Shown piece after piece: positions 43,319 through 52,718 of a stretch of 64,000 nucleotides of DNA (positions are counted from its first letter, which is position 1; every line of letters begins with the position of its first letter). The translations under genes and the position numbers were made by a program. The notes under the pieces are model-generated. The model saw only the letters and a list, made by a program, of their open reading frames with translations, did not search any database and was not told the DNA's origin. Origin of the DNA: Hyphomicrobiales bacterium (GTDB taxonomy: Bacteria > Pseudomonadota > Alphaproteobacteria > SPJN01); contig SPJN01000005.1 of the NCBI GenBank assembly GCA_006844605.1, forward strand, positions 118,481 through 182,480. Reading direction: 5' to 3'.

Positions 43319-45205
43319 TCAGGGGGTGTACCAGATCGGGCTGGAATAGGCACGTTCCTGAATTGATGCGGGCCCGGCATCAACATCGATGTGTTTTTGC
43401 TTCAGCGCGATTGTGTCAAACAGGCTGTGACGCGGTGTCGGAATCTGAATCACACGAACATAGTAAAATGCCTTTTGTGCAGGATCGAAATCAGGGTCCG
43501 TCCATACGGTCGCAAGCTCCGCTGCGCCGATTGTGTTTGTGTAGCGGGCGGTTTCCACATCAACTGTATTGCCAACCGGCGGCACGGAGCCATCAGCATT
43601 ACGCGTGCGATTATCGCTCCACGCGACATCATAGACATGCTCATGCGTGTCGCCATTGCTGTCCAGCCAGCCTTTAATGACTTGCACGCGGTCAAGATTG
43701 GCGTCGCGCGGGTCCTTGACGGCGCGGATCAATAATTGCGGTGCGTTGGTGCTGTCCGCTGCGGTCAGGTCGCCGCCCATCGGGACGCCCTTGGCATAGC
43801 CGATGTCTGCCATGTCTTCGGCCACCGCATCATCCATGTCAAAGTTGTGACCGCCAAACACACGCAGCATGATGCGCGGGCCTGTCGTGGCATAAACTTC
43901 GCGCCGTTTGAATGCTGCGAACAGGGCCTCGCGGGTATTTTCCGCTGCCCAAACACCGGCATAGCCTGATGCAGACATGCCCCAACCGGTAACGCCGATG
44001 CCTTGGTCGCCATCCTTATTGGCGGGAATGGAATCAAGCGCCATCTTGCCAGAGAACTTATCCTCGGCAATTGCGCTTAGGCCTGTGTGGGAATCGGATG
44101 CGCCGATCAGGCCCAGCTTGAACGGATTTGTGCCCAGCTCCTCTGACAATTTCAGGCCACGGCGCAAGGTGGGGCGCAAGAATTCAGCCCGGGCAGGCTT
44201 ATACTCTTGCATTGCGTGGTTCAGGTACCGGCTATAGGGCTCAAACGCTGCAAATTCATCATTGGGTGAAAAGGCGGGGTTGGTTTCACTGTCCCCCTTG
44301 ATCTGCGTGACTTCGGCAACGGTTTCAAACTCAGTCCGCAGGGCCAGATAGTCAGGCGACATGTTTTCGCCGCGCAGGGTTTTGTCGTCGAACATATAGC
44401 CCATAGAAACGTTTGAGTTATGGGGGATCGACATAAAGTTCGCACCTGTCTTTGCGGTCTGGTCCTTCAGGAAGTTCCACAGATCATCAGGATACATGCT
44501 TTGGTCTGAGCCAAAGGGCGCGAATGTCTTGGCCTGTTCGGCGTTGGCCGTACTCATCACCACGCGATGCTGGTTTGCGCCACCGGGGGTGGAGGTCCAT
44601 TCCCAACCGATAAAGGCTGTGAACTTGCCCGGAACATTATGGCGGTCGGCGGTTTCAACAATATCATTCCAGGCTGTAACCTCGACACTTTCCAAACCGT
44701 CCAAGGGGGATTCGGGGATGCCCAGTTCCGCCATGGCACGCGGTTCACCGACAGGCAGTTCATGGGTGATCTCGCGGAAGCTTTCGCCGCCCTTATCCTC
44801 GTCGATGGAGGAGCGGATCATCTGGCGGAAAAGCCACCGCTGCACATTCTTGACAATGCCGCCACTGGGCAGGTCCTGCCCTTCGTAAATCGCGGGCAGA
44901 ACACCCATCAACTCAGCGTGATCAGACACAACCAAAAAGTCGAGCGGTTGGTCGATCTGCATCCATGCCCGGTGATAGGGATGGATGACCGGCTGGCCCT
45001 TGGCAAACCGATAGGCGGTATCTGGGTCAGCACTTAGATTGCCGTTCAAAAACGCGTCAAAGCTATAGCGCGTGTGAAGGTGGGTATCGCCCCAGTAAAG
45101 CTGGGTCTGTTCGCTCGCCTGTGCTGTGCCGGCAAACCCAACAGCCATAGCGCCCGCCAAGCCCCCAGCAAGTGCTGTAAATGTCAGTAATTTCCGCATT
45201 GTCAT
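43319..45205 (-). CDS. DUF3604 protein (PHP-like hydrolase), exported
   Basis: A 628-residue protein with a signal peptide (residues 1-32; MRKLLTFTALAGGLAGAMAV ... QASE). The mature part begins LYWGDTHLHTRYSFDAF, a metal-binding THLHTxxSxD motif of PHP-type phosphoesterases, then VVSDHAELMG, matching the DUF3604 family. The family is widespread in marine bacteria and its reaction is not established. It precedes an amidase gene on the same strand in the genomic order. Start may be 45205 or the adjacent ATG at 45199. Confidence 0.9.
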   Translation of the reverse strand: MTMRKLLTFTALAGGLAGAMAVGFAGTAQASEQTQLYWGDTHLHTRYSFDAFLNGNLSADPDTAYRFAKGQPVIHPYHRAWMQIDQPLDFLVVSDHAELMGVLPAIYEGQDLPSGGIVKNVQRWLFRQMIRSSIDEDKGGESFREITHELPVGEPRAMAELGIPESPLDGLESVEVTAWNDIVETADRHNVPGKFTAFIGWEWTSTPGGANQHRVVMSTANAEQAKTFAPFGSDQSMYPDDLWNFLKDQTAKTGANFMSIPHNSNVSMGYMFDDKTLRGENMSPDYLALRTEFETVAEVTQIKGDSETNPAFSPNDEFAAFEPYSRYLNHAMQEYKPARAEFLRPTLRRGLKLSEELGTNPFKLGLIGASDSHTGLSAIAEDKFSGKMALDSIPANKDGDQGIGVTGWGMSASGYAGVWAAENTREALFAAFKRREVYATTGPRIMLRVFGGHNFDMDDAVAEDMADIGYAKGVPMGGDLTAADSTNAPQLLIRAVKDPRDANLDRVQVIKGWLDSNGDTHEHVYDVAWSDNRTRNADGSVPPVGNTVDVETARYTNTIGAAELATVWTDPDFDPAQKAFYYVRVIQIPTPRHSLFDTIALKQKHIDVDAGPASIQERAYSSPIWYTP

Positions 45206-45256
45206 GCCCCATTGATGGATTCGCCGATTCTATATCAGCGTTCATGCCATATATTT

Positions 45257-45272
45257 TGTATAGTTCTTTACA
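45257..45272. promoter_or_regulatory. Short TGTA-N8-TACA inverted repeat
   Basis: TGTA-TAGTTCTT-TACA lies about 50 bp upstream of the DUF3604 start in AT-rich DNA. Weak on its own; similar halves occur in other promoters of the catabolic region. Confidence 0.3.
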
Positions 45273-45274
45273 TT

Positions 45275-46750
45275 TTAGTTCGTCAATTTGGCCAAATCAG
45301 GTGCCTTGAATGCGCCAGTGACCAGTTCGACCGCCGCGCCTACTGCCAGTGCGGTTTGATCTTCCAAATAGGCTGACATGATCTGCACATTAATCGGCAT
45401 GCCGTTTGATGATTGCCCCGCGGGGATGGATGCAGCGGGATACGTCAAAATAATCGACGGTGCGGTCCACGCGATAAAGTCATGATAATGCCTGTCGACA
45501 CCATCAACAGGGACGATCCGTGCGGGGAAGGGCGTTTCATGGTTTTTGACAAAGGCTGCATCGGGTGAATTGGGCATCAAGATCGCATCATAATCTGCCA
45601 TGAAGGTCTCCCATGCTGCGCGCATCTGTAGGCGCATGTCCTGATAAATCATCCGTTGGCCATAGGTCAGGTTCGCCCCCTTGGCCTGTAGGGTGGGGAA
45701 GCTATTGTCCCCCTCAACAGCGTTGTCTGCGACCGCTGCCAATCCGGCCAAAACCTGTGGCGGCATGGCGGCCAAAACGACGGAGGCAAGCATCGGCGTG
45801 TAAACCGAACAGATTTCTTCCAATGTATTGGGCAGTGCCGGGTTGCGGTCCACGGTTGCGCCCGCGGCTTCCAGCTTGTCGGCAAGGTCAGTCAGCACGC
45901 GCTGCGTGTCTGATGATGTGGGTGAATAGCCGTCGTCTGTCCACAATGCCAGCCGCATCTCCCTAACGTCTTTTGTGCGCGGGGTTGGCAGGTCCAACCG
46001 ATAGCCCTTTTGATCAGGGCCGCTGGGGCCTGCCAGAATGGGCAGCATCAATTGCAGGTCGCGGACGGACCGCGCCATCGGGCCAATCACAGACATATCG
46101 TTTCTGACCAGCGCGCCGGGCGGGCCGGGGACATGTCCGCGCCCCGATATGATGTCGAGCGATGGCTTGAGGCCGCACACGCCGCAATAATGGGCCGGGC
46201 ACCGGATCGACCCGCCAATGTCTGATCCGATTTCGATGGTGGTCATGCCGGTGGCAAGGGACGCTGCCGCCCCACCTGAGGAGCCGCCGGGCACCCGGCT
46301 GACATCCCATGGATTGCTGGTGACGCCATAAACATCATTATAGGTTTGCAGATCGCCGCTCATATACGGAACATTGGTCTTGCCGATAATGATGGCCCCT
46401 GCGTCCACCACCCGTTGTACCGCGTCGGCATGTTTGGCGGGGATGTGACCCTTATATTCGGGACCACCGCCGGTGGTGACCAACCCTTCGGTTTCAAGGG
46501 CGTCCTTGATGGTCATGGGCAGGCCATGAAGCGGCCCCCAACTGATGCCATCGGCGCGGGCCTTGTCGGCGGCATCGGCACGGGCGCGGGCGCGATCAAA
46601 ATCAAACGCGACAACGGCGTTCAGGGCGGGGTTCACGTCCGCAATCTGTTGGATATGCAGGTCCAACAATTCACGGCAGGATATGGCACCACTGTCCAGC
46701 CGTTCCAACCAGGCGGTTGCATCCATTTGTTGCAGTTCAGTTATCGCCAT
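45275..46750 (-). CDS. Amidase (amidase signature family)
   Basis: A 491-residue amidase-signature hydrolase. The Ser-Ser-Lys triad is visible: Lys82 in GLPMTIKDALE, Ser157 in PGGSSGGAAA and Ser181 in GSDIGGSIRCP. The C-terminal part has the usual ILTYPAASIPAG segment. It hydrolyses an amide of unknown identity. The ATG at 46750 has GAGGGGC; the frame extends to 46777 without support. It is divergent from the ACAD pair starting at 46916. Confidence 0.93.
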   Translation of the reverse strand: MAITELQQMDATAWLERLDSGAISCRELLDLHIQQIADVNPALNAVVAFDFDRARARADAADKARADGISWGPLHGLPMTIKDALETEGLVTTGGGPEYKGHIPAKHADAVQRVVDAGAIIIGKTNVPYMSGDLQTYNDVYGVTSNPWDVSRVPGGSSGGAAASLATGMTTIEIGSDIGGSIRCPAHYCGVCGLKPSLDIISGRGHVPGPPGALVRNDMSVIGPMARSVRDLQLMLPILAGPSGPDQKGYRLDLPTPRTKDVREMRLALWTDDGYSPTSSDTQRVLTDLADKLEAAGATVDRNPALPNTLEEICSVYTPMLASVVLAAMPPQVLAGLAAVADNAVEGDNSFPTLQAKGANLTYGQRMIYQDMRLQMRAAWETFMADYDAILMPNSPDAAFVKNHETPFPARIVPVDGVDRHYHDFIAWTAPSIILTYPAASIPAGQSSNGMPINVQIMSAYLEDQTALAVGAAVELVTGAFKAPDLAKLTN

Positions 46751-46915
46751 GATTTGCCCCTCTATTTCATTTTGCATTATCTGAGGGGCAGCCTAGCCAG
46801 CAAATCAATCTGAAGAAACCGCTAATTCGATGCTGTCATGGTGTATGTCAACATGTATAGTTCGGGCGCTGATATTTCAAAATCAACAAATCCACACTGT
46901 AATAGGGAGAAAGTC

Positions 46916-48046
46916 ATGGAATTTGACTTTAACGAAGATCAGAAAATGTTGCGGGATACGGCCCGCAAGTTTCTGGAAGCCGAATGCGCCCCAGACAAGG
47001 TGCGCGCCATTCTGGATGATGACAGCAAAACCTATGATGAGGGGCTGTACGCCAAACTGGTCGAAATGGGCTTCACAGGTGCAGCAATCCCCGAAGAATT
47101 TGGCGGGCTGGGCCTTGGCTATTTGGAACTATGCGTGATTGCAGAAGAATTGGGCCGCGCGCTGGCACCTGTGCCCTTCGCGTCCTCAATCTTCCTCGCT
47201 GCTGAGGCGTTGCTGATTGCGGGGTCAGACGCACAAAAGGCAGCATGGCTGCCCAAGCTTGTGTCCGGTGAAGCGATCGGCACATTGGCGATGAGTGAAG
47301 GCAATGGCGTGCCGTCCGCACGCAATACCGACACGCGCCTTGAAGGCGGCAAGGTCAACGGTGTTAAGGCAGTTGTGCCTGATGGGGCCAGCGCCAATCT
47401 GATTGTGGCACTTGTGCGTACATCATCAGGTGACAGTGCCAAATCATTGTCATTGGCCTTGGTTGATGCCTCATCCGGCGTTACTGCGACGTCGCAACAT
47501 ACGGTTGACCCCTCACGCAAGATGGCTGACCTCAGCTTTGATGGCGCGTCAGCAGAATTGCTGGGCGGTGAGGGCGAAGGGTTGTCGCTGCTTGAACAGA
47601 TATTGGATCGCGCAGCAGTGCTGACCGCATTCGAACAATTGGGCGGTGCCACCCGTGCGCTTGAAATGGGTGTTGACTATGCCAAGGAACGTTTTGCCTT
47701 TGGTCGTCAGATCGGCTCGTATCAGGCCATCAAGCATATGCTGGCAGATATGTATGTCAGTCAGGAATTGGCACGGTCCAACGCCTATTATGGTGCATGG
47801 GCACTGTCTACTGACGCAGCTGAACTGCCCTTGGCGGCGGCAACTGCCCGTGTTTCAGGCACGCAGGCATTCCAGCATTGTTCCAAGAACAACATTCAAA
47901 CCCATGGCGGCATGGGCTTTACCTGGGAGGTGGATGCGCATTTGTACTATCGGCGCTCCAACCATTTGGCATTGACGCTTGGCTCGCTACGCCAGTGGAA
48001 AGACAAGCTTGCCACCCAACTTGAAAAACAAAATCAGGCCGCCTGA
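46916..48046 (+). CDS. Acyl-CoA dehydrogenase, smaller (beta-like) subunit
   Basis: A 376-residue ACAD that starts MEFDFNEDQKMLRDTARKFL. It has the N-terminal helical domain and FVERFAFGRQIGSYQAIKH-like helix (KERFAFGRQIGSYQAI), and ends with THGGMGFTWEVDAHLYYRR. It lacks the C-terminal GT-E/Q element found in its neighbour, as is usual for the smaller partner of heteromeric ACADs. The ATG at 46916 has AGGGAGA. It lies 13 bp before the larger ACAD, and the two probably form one enzyme. Confidence 0.88.
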   Translation: MEFDFNEDQKMLRDTARKFLEAECAPDKVRAILDDDSKTYDEGLYAKLVEMGFTGAAIPEEFGGLGLGYLELCVIAEELGRALAPVPFASSIFLAAEALLIAGSDAQKAAWLPKLVSGEAIGTLAMSEGNGVPSARNTDTRLEGGKVNGVKAVVPDGASANLIVALVRTSSGDSAKSLSLALVDASSGVTATSQHTVDPSRKMADLSFDGASAELLGGEGEGLSLLEQILDRAAVLTAFEQLGGATRALEMGVDYAKERFAFGRQIGSYQAIKHMLADMYVSQELARSNAYYGAWALSTDAAELPLAAATARVSGTQAFQHCSKNNIQTHGGMGFTWEVDAHLYYRRSNHLALTLGSLRQWKDKLATQLEKQNQAA

Positions 48047-48059
48047 GGGGGATGACACA

Positions 48060-49301
48060 ATGAATTTCGACGATACACCAGAAGAAGCAAAATTCCGCGC
48101 AGAGGTCCGTGCGTGGATTGATGCCAATGCGCCGAAACATCTTGATGAGATGTTGAGCACATCAACAATGGGGCGCAGCAATATTGACCCCGAAGCCTTC
48201 CGTGCTGAATCCAAAGCATGGCAAAAGAAAAAGCAGGAAGCCGGATGGGCCTGCATGCAGTGGCCGACCGAATTTGGTGGCCGCGGTGCGACACCGATTG
48301 AACGGGTGATCTGGTCACAAGAAGAGGGCCATTACGGTATTCTTAGTGGCATCTTCCTGATCGGGCAGGGCATGTGTGGCCCGACCATGATGGGCTTTGC
48401 CACGAAGGAGCAGAACGAGGAATTGTTGCCGCGTCTTGCTTCGGGTGAGGACATTTGGTGCCAGATGTTCTCTGAACCATCAGCGGGGTCTGACCTTGCC
48501 GGTTTGCGGACACGCGCTGAAAAAGATGGGGATGAGTGGGTGATCAACGGCCAGAAAATCTGGACGTCAGGCGCGCATTATTGCGACTGGGGCATTTTGC
48601 TGACCCGTACTGATCCCACTGTTGCAAAGCATAAGGGCCTGACCATGTTCTTTGTGGACATGAAAAGCCCCGGTATTGAAGTGCGCCCCATCAAGCAAGT
48701 GAATGGCAATTCAGACTTTAACGAGGTGTTTTTCACCGATCTGCGTGTTTCCGATGCGCAGCGTTTGGGCGATGTCGGGCAGGGATGGATTGTTGCCCTG
48801 ACGACATTGATGAATGAACGCTTGGCAATCGGCGGCGGCATGGCCACCGGGTTCCCCGAACTTCTAAGTTTCGTACAGGGGCTGGATTTCGATGGCACCC
48901 CGGCGATCAAGGATGGCGCGGTGCGTGAACGTTTGGCAGATTGGCATGTATTGTCAGCGGGTTTGAAGCATACAAGCTCACGCATGATTTCGGCCTTGTC
49001 CAAGGGCGAAACCCCCGGGCCGGAAGCATCCATCGGGAAGCTGGTTGCAGGCTCCCTCATGCAAGAGATTTCGCTTTATGCTGCTGAATTGCAGGAGCAG
49101 ACAGGTGCGATCATCGATACTGAAACTGCGCCCTTTGGTGGCCGTTTTCAGGCCATGATGTTGCGGTCACCTGCCACCCGGATTGAGGGCGGCACGGATG
49201 AAATTCTGCGCAACATTATTGCCGAACGTGTGCTGGGCCTGCCCGCAGATGTGCGTGTTGATAAGGACGTCGCATTTAAGGATGTGCCTAAGGGCGCGTA
49301 A
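48060..49301 (+). CDS. Acyl-CoA dehydrogenase, larger (alpha-like) subunit
   Basis: A 413-residue ACAD with the full core: MFSEPSAGSDLAGLRTRAEK (FAD/substrate loop), WVINGQKIWTSGAHY, and RIEGGTDEILRNI near the end, followed by AERVLGLP. The size, start (MNFDDTPEEAKFRAEVR) and C-terminal pattern resemble the large chain of FadE-type alpha2-beta2 ACADs of steroid degradation. GGGG precedes the ATG at 48060. Paired with the small ACAD just upstream. A terminator follows at 49337. Confidence 0.9.
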   Translation: MNFDDTPEEAKFRAEVRAWIDANAPKHLDEMLSTSTMGRSNIDPEAFRAESKAWQKKKQEAGWACMQWPTEFGGRGATPIERVIWSQEEGHYGILSGIFLIGQGMCGPTMMGFATKEQNEELLPRLASGEDIWCQMFSEPSAGSDLAGLRTRAEKDGDEWVINGQKIWTSGAHYCDWGILLTRTDPTVAKHKGLTMFFVDMKSPGIEVRPIKQVNGNSDFNEVFFTDLRVSDAQRLGDVGQGWIVALTTLMNERLAIGGGMATGFPELLSFVQGLDFDGTPAIKDGAVRERLADWHVLSAGLKHTSSRMISALSKGETPGPEASIGKLVAGSLMQEISLYAAELQEQTGAIIDTETAPFGGRFQAMMLRSPATRIEGGTDEILRNIIAERVLGLPADVRVDKDVAFKDVPKGA

Positions 49302-49336
49302 GTATAAGCGCGCTTAACTTGGCGAAATGGTTGATC

Positions 49337-49369
49337 AAGGCCGCGTGGGGTAACCTGTGTGGCCTTTTT
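49337..49369 (+). terminator. Bidirectional terminator
   Basis: AAGGCC and GGCCTT flank a GCG-TGGGGTAACC-TGTGT centre and are followed by TTTTTC. It separates the first ACAD pair from the convergent hydrolase gene. Confidence 0.75.
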
Positions 49370-49374
49370 CATAT

Positions 49375-50154
49375 CTAGTTGAATTGGCTGTTAAGCCAGA
49401 CATGTAGGCAAGTAGCCGTTTGTTCCCACCGGGGGTCCAGCATCAGGTCATGTGCCCCCGGCACGATGTGTAGCGGGGCGTCGAACGCCTGAACCAACGG
49501 TTTGAATTTGTGAACCGGAATGGACCAATCATCCGCGCCGCCGATAATCATAAACGGCATGGCAGGAATTTTCTTAGGCTCAGGCGGTTTACGCCCGAAA
49601 AGCTCGCTCATCGCGGGGCGGCTTTCATAGCTGACCATGCCTTCTGCCCTAAGGCGGTCTTGCGTCGGCATGTCTGGCGGGAAGAAGCTGTCGATGAACA
49701 CGTCACGCAGCGCATCATCATCACCGAAAAACTGCCCGCGTATCAGCTTGATAGGGTGCGTTGCCAAAATACGCAGGACCACGCTCGCCGCCGGACGGCG
49801 GGGCGAAGGGGCAACAAAGCAAACTCCCTTAACCGCCGGGTGCTTGTCATAGGTCAGTTCACACAACCCACCACCCATGGAATGGCCGATCAGGATCACG
49901 GGGCCATTGATGCGATCAATGCAGGTCAGAATATCATCCAGAAAATCGCTTAGGCTGATGTCGTCGGTCTGGACGTCGCCGGGGCTGTTGCCGTGGCCCC
50001 GCAAGCTTAAGGCGCAGGCATGCCAGCCCCTGTCGGCAAACCAAGGCAGCATATGTTCGTCCCAGCACCGGGCGTCATGAAATGCCCCATGTACAAACAG
50101 TAAAGATGGGTGGTCTGTTGGTGTGCCGCGCTCTATCAATTCAATTTCCATCAT
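49375..50154 (-). CDS. Alpha/beta hydrolase
   Basis: A 259-residue hydrolase: FVHGAFHDARCWDEHMLP near residue 22, LRGHGNSPGD, the nucleophile elbow GHSMGGGLCE with Ser near 94, and a late GAHDLML His. It is between the two ACAD pairs but on the opposite strand. Could be an esterase, lactonase or thioesterase; no specific family. The ATG may be 50154 or the adjacent one at 50151. Confidence 0.88.
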   Translation of the reverse strand: MMEIELIERGTPTDHPSLLFVHGAFHDARCWDEHMLPWFADRGWHACALSLRGHGNSPGDVQTDDISLSDFLDDILTCIDRINGPVILIGHSMGGGLCELTYDKHPAVKGVCFVAPSPRRPAASVVLRILATHPIKLIRGQFFGDDDALRDVFIDSFFPPDMPTQDRLRAEGMVSYESRPAMSELFGRKPPEPKKIPAMPFMIIGGADDWSIPVHKFKPLVQAFDAPLHIVPGAHDLMLDPRWEQTATCLHVWLNSQFN

Positions 50155-50294
50155 TCAGATCCCATGGTTCATCGCAGGTGACGTTGCGTTATCCGTCATT
50201 TTTTGTTCCGCACGCACTGTATCATTGTCCGGCCCAATCGCATGGACTAAAGTGTGTGCAACAATATTTCAAATCCACAATCAGGGGAATCATC

Positions 50295-51500
50295 ATGAGT
50301 ATCGACCCGCAAGAACGGGCCGCCTTTACCGCCGAAGTAAAGGCATGGTTTGACGACAATGCGCCGGCTGATCCGGGCTTTTTGTTGCCGCAAAGCTTTA
50401 TGGAAGTTGGCACGGACCAGCAGTTTGAATTTTTGAAAACTTGGCAGCGCAAGGTTTATGATGCTGGCTATCTGGGTATGGCGTGGCCGAAAGAATATGG
50501 CGGCCATTCCAAACCGCAATGGATGCAGGACATCGTTACCGCTGAAATGACCAAACGGAAATTGCCCTTCATGGTCAACACAATTGGGTTGAACTGGGCG
50601 GGGCCATTGATCCTGAACATGGGCACCGAAGAACAGAAGAAAGCCTATATCAAGGGTATTCTGACGGCGGACGATATTTGGTGTCAGGGCTTTTCAGAGC
50701 CTGATCATGGGTCTGATCTGGGTAACGCGCAGTTGAAGGCCGAAAAAGACGGCAATGAATATGTGTTGAACGGCTCTAAAATCTGGACGTCATTGGGCGC
50801 ACACGCCAAATATATGATCTTGCTGGCCCGTACGGATCAGGAAGCGGCGAATAAATATGCCGGGCTTAGCTTCTTTTTGATCCCCATGAAGATTGACGGG
50901 ATTGACCCTGTGCCGATCAAAAAGATGACTGGCGAGTATGGCTTTTGCCAAACTTTTTTTGATGATGCACGGATTGCCCCGTCATGCCTGATTGGGGATG
51001 AAGGTGGCGGCTGGCAGGTAGCGATGGCAACGCTGGCCTTTGAACGTGGTGCCGCTGGCGGTCAGGCCGGGGGTCATTCCATGAACAGTCAAAGCGTTCA
51101 TGAAGTTGTCGCGCTGGCCCGTAAGGTCAAGCGTAACGGCAAGCCTGCAATTGATGACCCGTTGGTGCGTCAACAATTGGCGCAGTTTGTCATTGATCAA
51201 AAGGGACTGCATTTGAACGGCGCACGTGCCAAGCACAAACCGTTAACCGAAGACAGGCCCGCAGCGGTGCCCCTGATGGGGAAATTGCTGGGATCTGAAT
51301 TCCAGCGCCGCATGAACGAATTTGCGATTTTGCTGCTGGGTCAGAATGCGAATTATTATGTCGGGGATGAGGACGCCATTGATGGCGGGTTGTGGACGCG
51401 GTCCTACCTCAATTCCTTTTCTGCAACGATTGGTGGCGGCACCACACAGGTTCAGAAGAACATTCTGGGCGAACGTGTGCTTGGCCTACCGAAATCTTAA
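50295..51500 (+). CDS. Acyl-CoA dehydrogenase, larger (alpha-like) subunit
   Basis: A 401-residue ACAD starting MSIDPQERAAFTAEVKAWFD. The core shows GFSEPDHGSDLGNAQLKAEK and YVLNGSKIWTSLG, and the C-terminus GGGTTQVQKNILGERVLGLP. It is 20 bp before the smaller ACAD. Together they repeat the size pattern of the first pair, but in reversed order (large then small). CAGGGGA precedes the ATG at 50295. A long in-frame extension to 50082 overlaps the hydrolase gene and is not used. Confidence 0.9.
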   Translation: MSIDPQERAAFTAEVKAWFDDNAPADPGFLLPQSFMEVGTDQQFEFLKTWQRKVYDAGYLGMAWPKEYGGHSKPQWMQDIVTAEMTKRKLPFMVNTIGLNWAGPLILNMGTEEQKKAYIKGILTADDIWCQGFSEPDHGSDLGNAQLKAEKDGNEYVLNGSKIWTSLGAHAKYMILLARTDQEAANKYAGLSFFLIPMKIDGIDPVPIKKMTGEYGFCQTFFDDARIAPSCLIGDEGGGWQVAMATLAFERGAAGGQAGGHSMNSQSVHEVVALARKVKRNGKPAIDDPLVRQQLAQFVIDQKGLHLNGARAKHKPLTEDRPAAVPLMGKLLGSEFQRRMNEFAILLLGQNANYYVGDEDAIDGGLWTRSYLNSFSATIGGGTTQVQKNILGERVLGLPKS

Positions 51501-51520
51501 TCTGAAAAGGAATTTACGAC

Positions 51521-52657
51521 ATGTTGATGGAAACACTCGCAAATCGCAACATCGCCTTCTCAGACGAACAGGCCATGATGCTGGATGCCGCCAAACGTTT
51601 TGTGGCGGATAAATCACCGACCGATAAGGTCCGCGCCTTGATCGAAGAGGAAGCCGGCTTTGACAGTGCTGTCTGGGCTGAATGCGCCGCGCTTGGCTGG
51701 ACCGGTATGGCGTTGGAGGAGGCCTATGGCGGCTCCGGCCTTGGGTTTGGTGCCTTGGTGCCCGTGGTGGAGCAGATGGGCCGCGGCCTGATGGCAACCC
51801 CTTTGGTGCCCACGGTTCTGGCAGGCGCTGTCATCCAGCTTGCCGGAACTGATGCGCAGAAAACACCCTACCTTCCCAAAATTGCCGAGGGCGGCGTGGC
51901 CACCCTTGCGCTGGGGGAACGTGACGGCGGTTGGGGGCTTGCCGATTGTGCAGCAAGCGTCACCCGTGACGGTGACACGGTGAAACTATCTGGCGCTAAA
52001 GTGTTGGTGGAACACGCGAATATCGCTGATGTGATTGTGGTCAGTGTGACGCTGGATGGTAAAACGGCCCTTGTCTTGGTTGAGGGGGGTGAACTTGGTG
52101 ACTTGACCCGCGAAACCGTGATCGATGAAACGCGGCGCGTGTTCCGCTTTTCCCTTGATGGGATCAGCGTGCCTGCCGATCGGTTGCTTGACCCTGCCAA
52201 AACTGCTGACGCCTTGCGCTTTATCGAATTGGCGTCCTGCATGTTGTGTGCCGCCGATGCGTTGGGCGGTGCCGATAGCTGCCTTGCCGTGATTGTTGAA
52301 TACCTCAACACGCGTAAGCAATTTGGCAAATTGATCGGGGCCTATCAGGCATTGAAGCATCCGGCGGCAGAAATCCTGACCGGGATTGAACAGGGCCGGT
52401 CGTTGCTGTATCACGCTGCAACGCTGTTTGATGAAGATTGGGCAACGCCCGCTACGGAAATCGCAGTGCGTATGGCGAAGGCTGCAGCGGATGATGTGGC
52501 GATATTCGCCGGTGACCGTGCCATTCAGTTCCACGGTGGGTTCGGCTTCACTTATGAATGTGATGCCCAGCTTTACCGGCGGCGGTCCATTTGGAATGGC
52601 GCGCATTTCGGTGACGCTGCCCACCAAAAAGAAAAACTGGCTGACCTGTTATTCTAA
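51521..52657 (+). CDS. Acyl-CoA dehydrogenase, smaller (beta-like) subunit
   Basis: A 378-residue ACAD (MLMETLANRNIAFSDEQAMM start). It has EYLNTRKQFGKLIGAYQALKH and ends FHGGFGFTYECDAQLYRRRS, KEKLADLLF. As in the first small ACAD, the final GT-containing stretch is missing. Presumed partner of the gene just upstream. AAAAGGA precedes the start. A terminator follows. Confidence 0.88.
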   Translation: MLMETLANRNIAFSDEQAMMLDAAKRFVADKSPTDKVRALIEEEAGFDSAVWAECAALGWTGMALEEAYGGSGLGFGALVPVVEQMGRGLMATPLVPTVLAGAVIQLAGTDAQKTPYLPKIAEGGVATLALGERDGGWGLADCAASVTRDGDTVKLSGAKVLVEHANIADVIVVSVTLDGKTALVLVEGGELGDLTRETVIDETRRVFRFSLDGISVPADRLLDPAKTADALRFIELASCMLCAADALGGADSCLAVIVEYLNTRKQFGKLIGAYQALKHPAAEILTGIEQGRSLLYHAATLFDEDWATPATEIAVRMAKAAADDVAIFAGDRAIQFHGGFGFTYECDAQLYRRRSIWNGAHFGDAAHQKEKLADLLF

Positions 52658-52679
52658 CCGTGGTTGGTATCAAGAAACG

Positions 52680-52712
52680 AAGGCCCCGCAAATTTGTGGG
52701 GCCTTTTATTTT
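52680..52712 (+). terminator. Terminator after the second ACAD pair
   Basis: AAGGCCCC and GGGGCCTT form an 8-bp stem, extendable by a G-T and C-G pair, with an AAATTT loop and a TTATTTT tail. It also sits near the convergent monooxygenase stop. Confidence 0.85.
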
Positions 52713-52718
52713 GCGTTA

